From Rheinheimera sp. (GTDB lineage: Bacteria; Pseudomonadota; Gammaproteobacteria; Enterobacterales; Alteromonadaceae), in the NCBI RefSeq assembly GCF_030690345.1, contig NZ_JAUYGV010000009.1, forward strand, positions 248,001 through 312,000: a DNA stretch of 64,000 nt, read 5' to 3'. This document shows positions 7,886 through 17,394 of the stretch, piece by piece. Both the position numbers and the translations under genes were made by a program. Every line of letters begins with the position of its first letter. The stretch's first letter is position 1. The notes beneath the pieces are model-generated. The model was given only the letters and a program-made list of their open reading frames with translations. It had not been told where the DNA came from and made no database searches.

Positions 7886-9357
7886 CTTTTCGCCTCCAGC
7901 GGCAAGGTTATCCGTACACAACAGCCGCCCTGTGGCCGGTTCGATAATAACAGCTTACCCTGGTGCTCCAGCACAATTTGCTGCACTATTGCCAGCCCCA
8001 GCCCGGTGCCACGGCCCTGGGCTTTAGTTGACACAAAAGGCGATAACAGCTGCTCAGTACTAAATTGTACCGGCAAGCCGGCACCATCATCCAGCACACT
8101 GATGGTCAGCTCACCGACGCTTACCGCAACCTGCACGGTGACATTGCTGCTTGCCGCCTGTACTGCATTGCGCAGCAAATTCACTAACGCCAGCTCCAGC
8201 CGCGCAGCGTCACCGTATAAGGTAACTGCAGGGCAGGGTTGCAGCAGATGCGGCTGCGGGTCTTCGGCTTGTAGTTCAAAGCTCAGGCTGTGTATAGCTT
8301 GTTGCAACAGCTCTGCCACAGACAGCGGCTGGCGCTGGGCTACCGGGGTGTAAGCAAATGCCTGTAACTGCCGCACCAGGGTGCTTAAGCGCGATACCTG
8401 GTTACGTACCGCCTGCAGCTGGCGCTCTGTGTCTGCATCGTTGTGCGTGCGCAGTACGCGCTGCACGCGGCCATCTATTACCGTTAACGGCGCTCCCAGC
8501 TCGTGCGCCACACCACTTACCAGCTGGCCTATTACCGCCATTTTTTCCTGCTCTTTTAATTGCTGTGTCAGTTGTTGCTGTTGTAATTGCTGCTGCCGCA
8601 GCTGTTGTTCAGTTTGTTGCATGGCGTCGAGCATGGTATTTAAACCGCGGCTTACCTCTTGCAGCTCGGCCGGGCCGGACAACACAGCCCGGTGTTGCAG
8701 TTCGCCCTGCGCCACGCGGCGCATGCTACCCAGCAACTGCCATAAATAACGGCCAATAGCTTTATTGTGGCCAAAACGGATGATAACAAAGCTCAGCAGA
8801 GCCAGCGCCCCCCAACTGAACCAGGCTATACGCGACAACCGTGTCAGCGATTGCTCGAAATCACTGGCGCGACGGGTAATTTGCAGTAAGCCATGAATAC
8901 GGCCACTGCGATCTGTAACCGGTAAAAATTGCGAATACAGCTGCCAGCCGGCCACCACGCGGTACGACTCCTGCTGCTTACCGGTGCGCACCGCTTCAGA
9001 TACCGCCAATGAGCGGGTGAGGTCAGTCTCTGCCAACCCGGTTGATGCCACCAGCCGGCCGCTGGTGTCGTATACGGCTGCACCGTATATTTCGTTAATA
9101 GCAAATACCGATTCTAAATTCGCCAATATGGCATTACCATCACCGCTCAGCAGGGCGTCACTGACCGGGGTGCGAATAGCCCGACCTATCAGCGCCAGAT
9201 CGCTGCGCAAACTTTGGCTGACCAATTCATGGGTAAAGCTAAGGCCAAAGCGTATAGCCAGCCCGGATAGCAGCAACATGGGCAACACCACATAACAAAA
9301 TAAGCTGCGCTGTAAACTGCTTTGCGGCCAACGCCAGAAACCGGATAATTTTGTCAC
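7882..9357 (-). CDS. Membrane sensor histidine kinase partnering the NtrC-type regulator
   Basis: The 491-residue protein starts at GTG 9357 behind a strong AGGAGGT ribosome-binding site. Two membrane segments (about 18-40 and 178-195) bracket a roughly 135-residue periplasmic sensor region. HAMP and coiled-coil segments follow, including a Gln-rich stretch at 250-268. The HisKA box is VAHELGAPLTV with phospho-acceptor His285, and the ATPase domain has DDGAGLP and GRGTGLGLAI motifs. It overlaps the response-regulator gene by four bases. The signal is unknown. The periplasmic region resembles the small-molecule-sensing domains of DctB-like kinases in size, but no specific ligand motif is visible. 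Confidence 0.92.
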   Translation of the reverse strand: MTKLSGFWRWPQSSLQRSLFCYVVLPMLLLSGLAIRFGLSFTHELVSQSLRSDLALIGRAIRTPVSDALLSGDGNAILANLESVFAINEIYGAAVYDTSGRLVASTGLAETDLTRSLAVSEAVRTGKQQESYRVVAGWQLYSQFLPVTDRSGRIHGLLQITRRASDFEQSLTRLSRIAWFSWGALALLSFVIIRFGHNKAIGRYLWQLLGSMRRVAQGELQHRAVLSGPAELQEVSRGLNTMLDAMQQTEQQLRQQQLQQQQLTQQLKEQEKMAVIGQLVSGVAHELGAPLTVIDGRVQRVLRTHNDADTERQLQAVRNQVSRLSTLVRQLQAFAYTPVAQRQPLSVAELLQQAIHSLSFELQAEDPQPHLLQPCPAVTLYGDAARLELALVNLLRNAVQAASSNVTVQVAVSVGELTISVLDDGAGLPVQFSTEQLLSPFVSTKAQGRGTGLGLAIVQQIVLEHQGKLLLSNRPQGGCCVRITLPLEAKR

Positions 9358-9512
9358 AACACCTCCTTTACTGTGTCATAAGTATACACAAAATCACGCC
9401 GCTATCCTCACCGCTAACCACGGTTAAAATATAAGTTAATAAAAACAACCAGTTAAAAACTGGCATGCAACTGGCAATAGCTACTGTGAATTGTTATCAA
9501 AGGAGAATTATT

Positions 9513-9917
9513 ATGCGTAAAACATACTTAGCCGCTATTCTGGCCAGCCTTACCTTGTCTGGTGCTGCCGTAGCACAGCAAACCGCTGCTCAGCCTCAGG
9601 CGCAAACTCAGGCTGCAGCTCCAGCGCAACAACAAACCACGGTAGAGCTTACCGATGCCAACCTGCTGAAATTCAGCGTGGCAATGGATTCGATCCAACA
9701 GGTAGGCACCAAATATGAAAGTAAATTTAAAGCGGCTGAAACCCCGGAGCAGGCACAGCAAGTGCAACAGGAAGCACAGGGTGAAATGGTAAAAGCAGTG
9801 CAATCAGCCGGTTTAACCGCAGAGCAATACAATGCGATAGCGCAACAAGCGCAGCAAGACGAAGCCCTGCGCAACAAAATTCTGGCGATGGCAAAAACCC
9901 CTGCTGATAAGGGCTAA
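9513..9917 (+). CDS. Secreted DUF4168-family protein
   Basis: ATG 9513 follows AAGGAG and opens a Sec signal peptide cleaved after AVA at about residue 22. The mature part begins with an Ala/Gln-rich linker. A compact helical domain with the pattern LLKFSVAMDSIQQV and GLTAEQYNAIAQQAQQD follows, as seen in DUF4168 proteins. The 134-residue product is predicted to be periplasmic or exported. Its function is unknown. An earlier in-frame start at 9465 would put a non-hydrophobic segment before the signal peptide and is not used. Confidence 0.7.
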   Translation: MRKTYLAAILASLTLSGAAVAQQTAAQPQAQTQAAAPAQQQTTVELTDANLLKFSVAMDSIQQVGTKYESKFKAAETPEQAQQVQQEAQGEMVKAVQSAGLTAEQYNAIAQQAQQDEALRNKILAMAKTPADKG

Positions 9918-9942
9918 GCCTCTCAGACCCCGTGGGTAAACC

Positions 9943-9978
9943 TGCCAGCCTGGCCGGAGCTGATCCGACTGGCTGGCA
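9943..9978 (+). terminator. Hairpin after the DUF4168 gene
   Basis: TGCCAGCC and GGCTGGCA form a perfect 8-bp stem. An internal CGGA/TCCG pairing extends it. Only a weak T-rich stretch (CTTTTC) follows, so this may be an inefficient terminator or a processing hairpin between the DUF4168 and AtoE-like genes. Confidence 0.45.
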
Positions 9979-10034
9979 ACCTTGCACTTTTCACGTTAGG
10001 CTAAGCATAACCGTCGCTAATACAGTGAGTTGTT

Positions 10035-11348
10035 ATGCTAAACGCCGCTGCCAAACCCCTCGTTAAACTGGTTGAACGCTACCTGCCCGATCCCTACATC
10101 TTTGTATTATTACTCAGCATAGTGGTGTTTGCCGCTGCAGTACTGTTTGAGCAGCACAGCCCGCTGGCCGTGATAGGCTATTGGGGTGATGGCTTTTGGG
10201 GCTTACTCAGTTTTTCCATGCAGATGCTGCTGGTGCTGATTACCGGCTTTATGCTGGCCAATACGCCATTGATCACTGCCATATTAAACCGCCTTGCCGC
10301 ACTGGCAAAAACGGCCGGCCACGCCATTATTCTGGTTACGGTGATCTCACTCATCGCCAGTTGGTTGAACTGGGGTTTTGGCTTAGTAGTCGGCGCGTTA
10401 TTTGCTAAAGCCTTAGCACGGCGCATTAAGGTCGATTACCGCCTGCTGGTGGCCAGCGCCTATTCCGGTTTTGTAGTGTGGCATGGTGGCCTGGCGGGCT
10501 CAGTGCCGCTAACTATTGCTACACCCAACCATTTCAGCGAGGCCCAAATCGGCATTATTCCCACCAGCGAAACCATTTTTGCCGGCTTCAACCTGTTGTT
10601 AGTCGCGCTGCTGTTTATTGCCGTACCGCTGGTGAATTATCTGATGTTACCGGCAAAAGGCGACAGCGTGTATGTTGACCCGGCCAAACTGCAGCCTGCT
10701 CAGCCGTTAGACACCGGCAGTGCGCGGCCGGCCGACAAGCTGGAGAACAGCCTGGTGCTGGCCTTGTTGGTCGGCTTTGCCGGTATTGGCTATTTAGTGC
10801 AGTACTTTGTTAAAGGCGGCAGCTTAAACCTGAATATCGTTAACTTCTTGTTTTTATTTCTCGCCATAGTGCTGCATGGCACGCCCAGGCGTTTATTGCA
10901 CAGCCTGCAGCAGGCGATACAGGGCGGCGCCGGCATTGTGATCCAGTTTCCGTTTTATGCCGGCATTATGGCCATTATGGTGCAATCCGGCCTGGCGCAG
11001 AGTATGTCGCAGTGGTTTATCAGCTTTGCCAGTGCCGAAAGCTTAGCTTTTTGGAGCTTTATCAGCGCCGGTATTGTGAATATTTTTGTGCCCTCCGGTG
11101 GCGGTCAGTGGGCAGTGCAGGCACCGGTAATGCTACCGGCGGCATTGGAGCTGGGGGCTGACGTTAGCCGTATTGCCATGGCCGTGGCCTGGGGCGACGC
11201 CTGGACCAATCTTATACAACCGTTTTGGGCCTTGCCGGTACTGGCTATCGCCGGTTTAAAAGCCAAAGACATTATGGGCTTTTGCCTGCTACAGCTGATT
11301 GTTACCGGGGTAATTATCAGCCTGGTGCTGAGCTTTGCCTTTACCTGA
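10035..11348 (+). CDS. atoE: AtoE-type short-chain fatty acid transporter
   Basis: The protein is 437 residues with about ten to twelve membrane segments. It shows the family's conserved stretches: RYLPDPYIFVLLLS near the N-terminus, WLNWGFGLVVGALFAK, HGGLAGSVPLTIATP, and the C-terminal FVPSGGGQWAVQAPVM and GDAWTNLIQPFWALP. In E. coli AtoE imports short-chain fatty acids such as butyrate for the Ato pathway. No atoDAB genes lie next to it here, so it is an orphan transporter and the substrate range is inferred only from the family. It appears to be a single-gene unit. Confidence 0.9.
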   Translation: MLNAAAKPLVKLVERYLPDPYIFVLLLSIVVFAAAVLFEQHSPLAVIGYWGDGFWGLLSFSMQMLLVLITGFMLANTPLITAILNRLAALAKTAGHAIILVTVISLIASWLNWGFGLVVGALFAKALARRIKVDYRLLVASAYSGFVVWHGGLAGSVPLTIATPNHFSEAQIGIIPTSETIFAGFNLLLVALLFIAVPLVNYLMLPAKGDSVYVDPAKLQPAQPLDTGSARPADKLENSLVLALLVGFAGIGYLVQYFVKGGSLNLNIVNFLFLFLAIVLHGTPRRLLHSLQQAIQGGAGIVIQFPFYAGIMAIMVQSGLAQSMSQWFISFASAESLAFWSFISAGIVNIFVPSGGGQWAVQAPVMLPAALELGADVSRIAMAVAWGDAWTNLIQPFWALPVLAIAGLKAKDIMGFCLLQLIVTGVIISLVLSFAFT

Positions 11349-11369
11349 GTGTTGCCCGGAATACAAACG

Positions 11370-13394
11370 CTAGCCGGCGGATTTTGCCGCGTTAAGATAA
11401 GCATTTAACGGGGCAAAATCAGGCGAGGCAACAAAGCCAGGGCAATTGCCGGCGAGGCGCTGTTTTAGCTGCGTGGCCTTGTCCATATCGCCCAGGTACA
11501 TCCATACCAGCGCCATAATATGCAGGGAAGCAGGCTCTGCCGCAGCATCCAGTGCCAGAGCCTCTTCGCGTAGCGATAAATTCAATTGCGCAGAAACCAG
11601 CTCTGGCTGCAACAGGGCTAAATCCAGATAAATTGCCACCCGGATCGCACGTTGCAAATGGTTGGCTTCGCCTTTAGCAATAGCATGCTCAATAAAATGC
11701 AGTGACTTTTGATAAGCGGCCACCGCCTTATCAACTGCACCTGTATGACGATATGAATTGGCCAGGTTCATCCAGATATTGTATTGCTGATCCGAGCCTT
11801 GTTGCTCCAGTGCCTGTAAGCGCAGTTCAAATATGGCTATCGCTTGCTGATACTCCTGCAGGTAATAATGCACTGTAGCTACATTGGCCAGTACGACATC
11901 CTGGCCGGGCTGATAATTCAGTGCTGCCAGGTAATGCTGTTTCGCGGCGATCAGATCGCCTTTGCAAAATTGCAGCGTGCCCAGGTTGTTATAGGTTTGA
12001 AACTCCGGCCGCAACTCAGCAGCTCTGGCAGACCAGGCAATCGCCTCATCAACGTTGCCGCCGAAATAGTGTGCTCTGCCCAGGGTGTAAGGTAATTTCC
12101 AGTTATCCGGCTCGGTAGCAAAGGCTTCGCTCAACAGATTAACAGCTTGCTGAATGTAGCTGCTATCGCCGGCTTTTCTGAACTGCAGCAGTTGCACTTC
12201 GGCCAGCACAAATTTAGCGGTAACATTGTCGCTGTCACGACGAAGTATTTGCTGCAGCAGTTGCGCGGCCTGCTCTGCATCACCTTGTTTGCGTGCCAAA
12301 TTTGCCTGCGCTTGCAACACGCTGATCGCATCTGCATTCAGCGTAGCTGCGGTACTGCATGCCTGCCGGGCTTCATGTAGTTTATCCGGGTTACCACTGA
12401 GGATACTTTCCTGAACTAAAGCAGAGCATAACGCTGCATGGGCGTCGGTGTAACCGGCATCCAGTCTGATAATGGCAGACAGCTCACTAACCAGACGCAG
12501 TAAATTTTGCTCAGTACGATCTGCTTCCAGATAGGCCAGGCTGTCGGTATAACGCAATACTAAATCCCAGTCCGGGTTTTGCACCAACGTAAAGCTCTGC
12601 TGCGCCTGCGCAATCGCAGTAGAAAAATAGCTTTGCAACAGCTCTGCCGACGAAGAGACGGCCACAGTACCGGCCCAAATTTGCTGCATACCATGGCGCT
12701 GATAAACGAATAATCTGATGGCTAGCTGCCGGCCAAATTGCCGGCTTTCACCGGTAAATACCATATCGGCTTGTTTGTCGGCCAACAATTGCAGTGGGTT
12801 AGCGCTGGCAAAGCGGGCGGCACTGCCGGGCAGACTGCTGCTATAGCCGGCTAAAGCTTGCTCCAGTAAGGGTGTTAGCTGTTGGCTGTGCTCTCCCTGA
12901 AACGGCAGCACAGTGATCACTTTGCGTGCTAATTTTAGGGCCGGTGCCGGCGGTGAAGCCGGTTCGGCAACTTGAATGCGGCTTGCAGACTGATACCAAA
13001 ACCCCGCAACCAGCAGTAACACCACAGTAAGTAGCAGAATAAACCGGCCGGGATGTTTGGTATAGCCGCTGACAGCGGGGGCTTGTTCTGCCGTTGCTAT
13101 TTGCTCAGTTGGCGCCGTGTCGTCAGAGCTTAAATACAGCGTCCAGGCTTCTGTGTTCAGCGCTTTCGCTACCCGCTCCAGGCTAAGTAAATCTACCTGT
13201 TCGCCACTGCAGACACGGTTAACTAAAGAGCGCGGCGGTTTATCCAGGCCTTCGAGTTGTTGGATGCGTTTGGCCAGTTCAGCCTGCGATTTTATCCCGG
13301 CCGAGAGCTGCGCCGCCCGTAATTTGGCCGGTGATGCCTGCACTCCGCGCGCACGTTTAGAATGACCGTTGTTTTTGTCTGCAACCGGTTCCAT
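11370..13394 (-). CDS. Membrane-anchored HTH and TPR-repeat protein
   Basis: I chose ATG 13394 because AGAGGA sits 7 bases upstream; earlier in-frame starts lack one. The 674-residue protein has an XRE-like N-terminal helical region (about 22-90, KSQAELAKRI and SLERVAKALN). A single membrane segment lies at 118-134. A periplasmic domain opens with VITVLPFQ and is followed by several tetratricopeptide repeats, for example NWKLPYTLGRAHYFGG and QTYNNLGTLQFCKGD. The topology resembles CadC-like one-component regulators, which bind DNA in the cytoplasm and sense outside the membrane. A TPR sensor domain would suggest protein-protein contact. The CsgG-like lipoprotein gene lies just upstream on the same strand. 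Confidence 0.7.
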   Translation of the reverse strand: MEPVADKNNGHSKRARGVQASPAKLRAAQLSAGIKSQAELAKRIQQLEGLDKPPRSLVNRVCSGEQVDLLSLERVAKALNTEAWTLYLSSDDTAPTEQIATAEQAPAVSGYTKHPGRFILLLTVVLLLVAGFWYQSASRIQVAEPASPPAPALKLARKVITVLPFQGEHSQQLTPLLEQALAGYSSSLPGSAARFASANPLQLLADKQADMVFTGESRQFGRQLAIRLFVYQRHGMQQIWAGTVAVSSSAELLQSYFSTAIAQAQQSFTLVQNPDWDLVLRYTDSLAYLEADRTEQNLLRLVSELSAIIRLDAGYTDAHAALCSALVQESILSGNPDKLHEARQACSTAATLNADAISVLQAQANLARKQGDAEQAAQLLQQILRRDSDNVTAKFVLAEVQLLQFRKAGDSSYIQQAVNLLSEAFATEPDNWKLPYTLGRAHYFGGNVDEAIAWSARAAELRPEFQTYNNLGTLQFCKGDLIAAKQHYLAALNYQPGQDVVLANVATVHYYLQEYQQAIAIFELRLQALEQQGSDQQYNIWMNLANSYRHTGAVDKAVAAYQKSLHFIEHAIAKGEANHLQRAIRVAIYLDLALLQPELVSAQLNLSLREEALALDAAAEPASLHIMALVWMYLGDMDKATQLKQRLAGNCPGFVASPDFAPLNAYLNAAKSAG

Positions 13395-13510
13395 CAACAA
13401 ATCCTCTTGAGAGACGGAAAGCTGTCTATGCATACAACGAGAGACAATCAGGTTAGCAGAGTAACGTAATAATAGTGATTTGTTCAAAAATTTTTATCGG
13501 CGCGTAATAA

Positions 13511-13541
13511 AACACAACGTTGCGCAGCACAACGTTGTGTT
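13511..13541 (-). terminator. 12-bp hairpin downstream of the CsgG-like gene
   Basis: AACACAACGTTG and CAACGTTGTGTT form a perfect 12-bp stem around a 7-base loop. Read on the minus strand it is followed by TTTTATTA, as expected for an intrinsic terminator of the CsgG-like gene. Each arm contains the self-complementary core CAACGTTG, so a protein-binding role upstream of the HTH/TPR gene is an alternative. Confidence 0.55.
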
Positions 13542-13559
13542 ACATAGCAGAAGTGGCAG

Positions 13560-14888
13560 TTATTCGCCCAGTAAACTCGCTTTGGTTACCAGCTGAATAG
13601 TACTCAACATAGCGGTTATGTCATTGCCCAAAACCGTATTTTTCAGCGCCGCCTGGCGGTGGCGCTCAAATAACGAATTATGCTGCTCTATACGTTTGCC
13701 CAGCGTGGCCCAGGCTTTTTGCCTGGCTGGCAGCGGCCAGGACTCCAGCTCAATACGGTGTGACTCCAACTGGCCGCTGAACATATTCATCGCCATGACT
13801 AAACTACTGCGATGTTTATCGTCCAGCGTCACGGCGGTAGCCAGCCCCGATACCCAGGTAGAAGCATTTTTCAGTTGATCGTAATATTTATCCAATGCCT
13901 GCTCATCGTACTGAGTAACTTCAAAATTATACTGTTTGCGATCAGACACCGTGACCGACGATACCGTTTGTTGTACTACCACCGGCCGGGTGGTTGCTGG
14001 CGAGGGCACAGTGTAGTTGGCTGTAGCCTGCGGCGTGGCATCGGCCGCACCGCCAACTGTCAATTTGCCGCCTTTACCTGGGCCACCGTCTACCTGCTGG
14101 GCTTTATAATTGCGTAAAGCTTTAACCATTTGATTATAAGAGTCGGCAAAAGCAGCAGTAATGACTTTGCCCTCCGGCGTATTGGAAAAGCCACTGGCTC
14201 CACCGGCCATACCGCCGCCAAATAAACCTCCGAGAATACTGAAATCGTAATTACCGGCATTACCCACAGCAGCCGATACCTGCACACCCGAGCGGTTGTC
14301 AATTAGCAGCAAAGTGGTAGCGGCTTCATTTTTGCTAACGCCACCACCAACTAAGCTACCAAAAGACCCCAGCAAGGCGCCACCTAAAGCCCGCACACCT
14401 TGGGTGCCTTTGGCGGCAAACTGAATTTCCGGGCTTAGCGTGTAATCAGCAGCTACCATCTGGCCGCCACCAACGTTGCTGTGCTGGCGCAACTGACCGG
14501 ATTGCATCAGTTCGCGTTCGCGGTTCATTGCGTTCATGGCCTGGCCGCGTTCCACCACCACAAAACAGTTAGATTGCTGGATCATCAAGCGGATTACCGG
14601 CAAGGTACTGCCTAAAGTGGGATAACGGCCGCGATATTCGTGCCACCAGGGTAAGCTGGTATCTTCAAACACCGACAAGGTACCCAGCGCCGCATCGCAG
14701 TTTTCCAGCGCGCTGTTAGCCCCGGCGCTGTTTGCCCCTCCGGCACCGCCGGTCACCACATTGCCTTTAGAATTACCCATTTGCGGGCTGGTCGACATGC
14801 AAGCTGTCAGTAACAATGCAGTAGCTGATACACAACTCTGTTTTAGTCTGTTGTATGCATTTGTATTGCAGTGGTTGTTCCGGCTCAT
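13560..14888 (-). CDS. CsgG-like outer-membrane lipoprotein
   Basis: The 442-residue protein has a long polar N-region, then a hydrophobic stretch ending LLLTAC (lipid Cys about residue 30). A CsgG/HfaB-like domain follows. Its markers are the IRLMIQQSNCFVVVERGQAM strand-helix, a MNRERELMQSG segment and ADYTLSPEIQF. Later come glycine-rich membrane-like stretches (LGGALLGSFGSLVGGG and GGLFGGGMAGGASG). CsgG forms the outer-membrane curli secretion pore. No curli subunits are encoded here, so this is a CsgG-fold paralogue of unknown cargo, with a C-terminal extension of about 180 residues beyond the core domain. A CGGAG ribosome-binding site precedes the start. Confidence 0.65.
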   Translation of the reverse strand: MSRNNHCNTNAYNRLKQSCVSATALLLTACMSTSPQMGNSKGNVVTGGAGGANSAGANSALENCDAALGTLSVFEDTSLPWWHEYRGRYPTLGSTLPVIRLMIQQSNCFVVVERGQAMNAMNRERELMQSGQLRQHSNVGGGQMVAADYTLSPEIQFAAKGTQGVRALGGALLGSFGSLVGGGVSKNEAATTLLLIDNRSGVQVSAAVGNAGNYDFSILGGLFGGGMAGGASGFSNTPEGKVITAAFADSYNQMVKALRNYKAQQVDGGPGKGGKLTVGGAADATPQATANYTVPSPATTRPVVVQQTVSSVTVSDRKQYNFEVTQYDEQALDKYYDQLKNASTWVSGLATAVTLDDKHRSSLVMAMNMFSGQLESHRIELESWPLPARQKAWATLGKRIEQHNSLFERHRQAALKNTVLGNDITAMLSTIQLVTKASLLGE

Positions 14889-14960
14889 ATTTTACACTCC
14901 GCTTTAAGGTTCCTTTTAAACAACCAATACCGACAACCACTCAGGCAGCATCAGTTGCAA

Positions 14961-14974
14961 CACTGTTAACAGTG
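14961..14974. promoter_or_regulatory. Perfect 14-base palindrome, candidate operator
   Basis: CACTGTTAACAGTG is a perfect inverted repeat 73 bases upstream of the CsgG-like gene on the minus strand. No known regulator consensus is matched with confidence. Length and position fit a dimeric repressor or activator site. Confidence 0.35.
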
Positions 14975-15189
14975 CTAAGCAGTATGGCAAACAACAAACA
15001 CAGAAAAACGGCATAGCAGCCTTAACTGATACAAGTAAATGTTAACTGCGGCTAACTGAGGCTAAACGAAACTTTACCCTCAGGTGAGTAGCATTGTTCA
15101 CCGGCAAAGCTGGCCAACATCATTTTCCGCCGGCAGTAAAACTAACGATGTGCAACCGGTGTCCACCGCAAGCTAAACTTAACACTATT

Positions 15190-15208
15190 GATAATGGTTA
15201 TCATTAAT
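15190..15208 (+). promoter_or_regulatory. Fur box upstream of the FhuE-like receptor
   Basis: GATAATGGTTATCATTAAT matches 15 of 19 positions of the classic Fur consensus (GATAATGATAATCATTATC). It ends about 30 bases before the receptor start, where bound Fur-Fe would block transcription in iron-replete cells. Confidence 0.8.
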
Positions 15209-15239
15209 GTATGATCATCGGAACTTTTTGGAGGTGGTC

Positions 15240-17375
15240 ATGCAGTATTCAATGAAAAAACTAAAACTGGCGCTGGCAGTGCAGCTGGCGTGTTTACCGG
15301 CCGCCGCTATTGCGGCTGATACGCAGAAAAATGACGAAAAAGCAGTGGAAACCATTACCGTACGCGGCCAATACACGGTAAATGAAACCATTGATACTGC
15401 TACAGGCTTGGGCTTAACCCTGCTGGAAACGCCGCAGTCTGTTAGTGTGATGACGGCCCAACGCATTAAAGACTTAGACATCAGCTCTATTGCAGATGCA
15501 GTAATCCAAACGCCGGGATTATCATCCAAATCCTTTGACAGCACGCGTAATACGTTCAGCGCCCGTGGTTTTGATATTGATAAATTTCAGCTCGACGGCG
15601 TGCCTATGGCCTGGAGCCTGGCCGGTGACTCCGGCGAAACCATTACCGATGTCGCCATTTACGAGCGCATAGAAGTAGTACGTGGCGCTACCGGTCTGTT
15701 AACCGGCGTCGGTGAGCCGTCAGCATCAATTAACTTAGTACGCAAGCATGCTAATGCCCGTGAGCTGACCGGCAGCGTCAACGGCGGTATTGGCAGTTGG
15801 AATAAGCGCTTTGTCACTACTGATGTGACCACGCCGCTGACAGCCGATGGCAATGTGCGCGCCCGTATTGTGGCGAAAAAAGAGCTCAGCGACAGCTTCC
15901 GTGATTTGGCGCAAGAAGATAAAACCGTATTGTACGGCGTGCTGGATGCCGATTTGAGCAACAGCATGACATTAAGCCTCGGCAGCAGCTATCAGGATAA
16001 TGACCCAACCGCCTCGACCTGGGGTGCACTGCCACCGCTGTTTGCTGACGATACGCCAACCGATTGGGACAGAGGTACCACCACAGCCGCAGATTGGACG
16101 CGCTGGGATTCGACCAGCAAAAACCACTTTATCAGTTTAACCCAGCAGTTTAATAACGGCTGGCAACTGAAAGTTAACCTGAACCATAATAAAAACACCG
16201 CCGACACCCGGCTGTTGTATATCTATGGTGCGGCGGACAAAGACAGCGGTGAAGGCCTGATCGCCTGGCCGTACAACAGTGAAGGCTTCAGTAAACAAAC
16301 CAGCGTCGATATTCAGTTACAGGGCAGTTACAGCTTGTTGGGCCGTGAGCATGAGTTTGTTGTTGGCGCCCTGGACAGCAGACAGCAATCTGAAGTGCAA
16401 ACCTATGCCGCCCTGGTATGGCCTGATAGCGGTAACTTTTATCAGTGGGACGGAAGCGTGGCTGAGCCGGGTTGGGCCACAACGGCGGAACAGGCGGTTG
16501 ATCTGGATACCGATCAGCTTGGCATCTATGCAGCAACGCGCTTTGCCATCACTGAACAACTTAAGCTGATTGCTGGTGGCCGCTACACTGAGTGGCAACG
16601 TGCCGGCATAAACTACGGTGCAGCACTGGATTTTGGCGACGATAAGTTTGTGCCCTATGTTGGCCTGACCTATCAGGTGGCCGACAACCATATGTTGTAC
16701 GCCAGCCATACTGAAATTTTTACACCGCAAAATGCTTATGACCGTAACGGCAATTTCCTCGATGCCATCGTCGGCAGTAATCAGGAAATCGGCGTGAAGA
16801 GCAGCTTCCTCGATGGCGCACTGCAAACTGCTGTTGCCGTGTTCCGCATCGAGCAAGATAATCTGGCGCAGGCAGACAGTGACTACAATGATCCGGCGAA
16901 TAACTTTTTCCCGTCGTTTGCCGCCAGAGGTTCAGAAAGTAAAGGCTTTGAGCTGGAAGTAATCGGCCGCGTTAACGAAAGCTGGAATATCAGTGCCGGC
17001 TATTCGCAGTTTACTGCTGAAGATCGCGATGGCGCAGATATTAATGTAAACCACCCGCGCAAGAAGCTGAACCTGTTTTCCACCTATGAGTTTAGCGACA
17101 TGCTGGCGGGCCTGACGGTTGGCGGTGGTTTAAGCTGGGAGAGCGAGTCGTACAGTGATGTAATGGCGCTACCGGTAACTGGTTTGCCATACCAGGTTGA
17201 ACAAGACAGCTTTGTGCTGGCCAGCCTGATGGCACGTTATGAGATCAACCAGCAGTTTTCGCTACAGTTGAACGTACACAACCTGCTGGATGAAACCTAC
17301 TATAGCGGCTTAACCCAGCAGTATAACTACGGTGCACCACGTAACTTCAGCCTGGGCGCGACCTGGTCATTCTAA
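15240..17375 (+). CDS. TonB-dependent ferric-siderophore receptor, FhuE-like
   Basis: ATG 15240 sits behind GGAGGT; the ATG at 15207 lies in the operator region and is less likely. The 711-residue protein has a signal peptide cleaved after AIAA and a TonB box (ETITV) near the mature N-terminus. A plug domain follows (ETPQSVSVMTAQRI, FSARGFDIDKFQLDGVP, IERIEVVRGATGLL-type stretch), and the long beta-barrel ends in a terminal Phe (GATWSF). The PTASTWGALPP region resembles FhuE/FpvA-type receptors for hydroxamate siderophores. The exact ligand is unknown. The Fur box and the following PepSY gene support iron uptake. Confidence 0.9.
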   Translation: MQYSMKKLKLALAVQLACLPAAAIAADTQKNDEKAVETITVRGQYTVNETIDTATGLGLTLLETPQSVSVMTAQRIKDLDISSIADAVIQTPGLSSKSFDSTRNTFSARGFDIDKFQLDGVPMAWSLAGDSGETITDVAIYERIEVVRGATGLLTGVGEPSASINLVRKHANARELTGSVNGGIGSWNKRFVTTDVTTPLTADGNVRARIVAKKELSDSFRDLAQEDKTVLYGVLDADLSNSMTLSLGSSYQDNDPTASTWGALPPLFADDTPTDWDRGTTTAADWTRWDSTSKNHFISLTQQFNNGWQLKVNLNHNKNTADTRLLYIYGAADKDSGEGLIAWPYNSEGFSKQTSVDIQLQGSYSLLGREHEFVVGALDSRQQSEVQTYAALVWPDSGNFYQWDGSVAEPGWATTAEQAVDLDTDQLGIYAATRFAITEQLKLIAGGRYTEWQRAGINYGAALDFGDDKFVPYVGLTYQVADNHMLYASHTEIFTPQNAYDRNGNFLDAIVGSNQEIGVKSSFLDGALQTAVAVFRIEQDNLAQADSDYNDPANNFFPSFAARGSESKGFELEVIGRVNESWNISAGYSQFTAEDRDGADINVNHPRKKLNLFSTYEFSDMLAGLTVGGGLSWESESYSDVMALPVTGLPYQVEQDSFVLASLMARYEINQQFSLQLNVHNLLDETYYSGLTQQYNYGAPRNFSLGATWSF

Positions 17376-17394
17376 ATTAGCCTCTGATAAAAAT

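Larger units (their letters stand above)
14889..15239. other. Divergent intergenic region between CsgG-like and iron-receptor genes
   Basis: These 351 bases contain no plausible gene on either strand. They hold a 14-base palindrome near the CsgG-like gene and a Fur box near the receptor gene. Two divergent promoters are expected here, but I could not place convincing -35/-10 pairs. Confidence 0.6.

Noticed and set aside
16317-16856. A long antisense reading frame in the FhuE-like receptor gene
   Set aside because: It is fully covered by a strongly supported receptor gene and has no family motif or ribosome-binding site.
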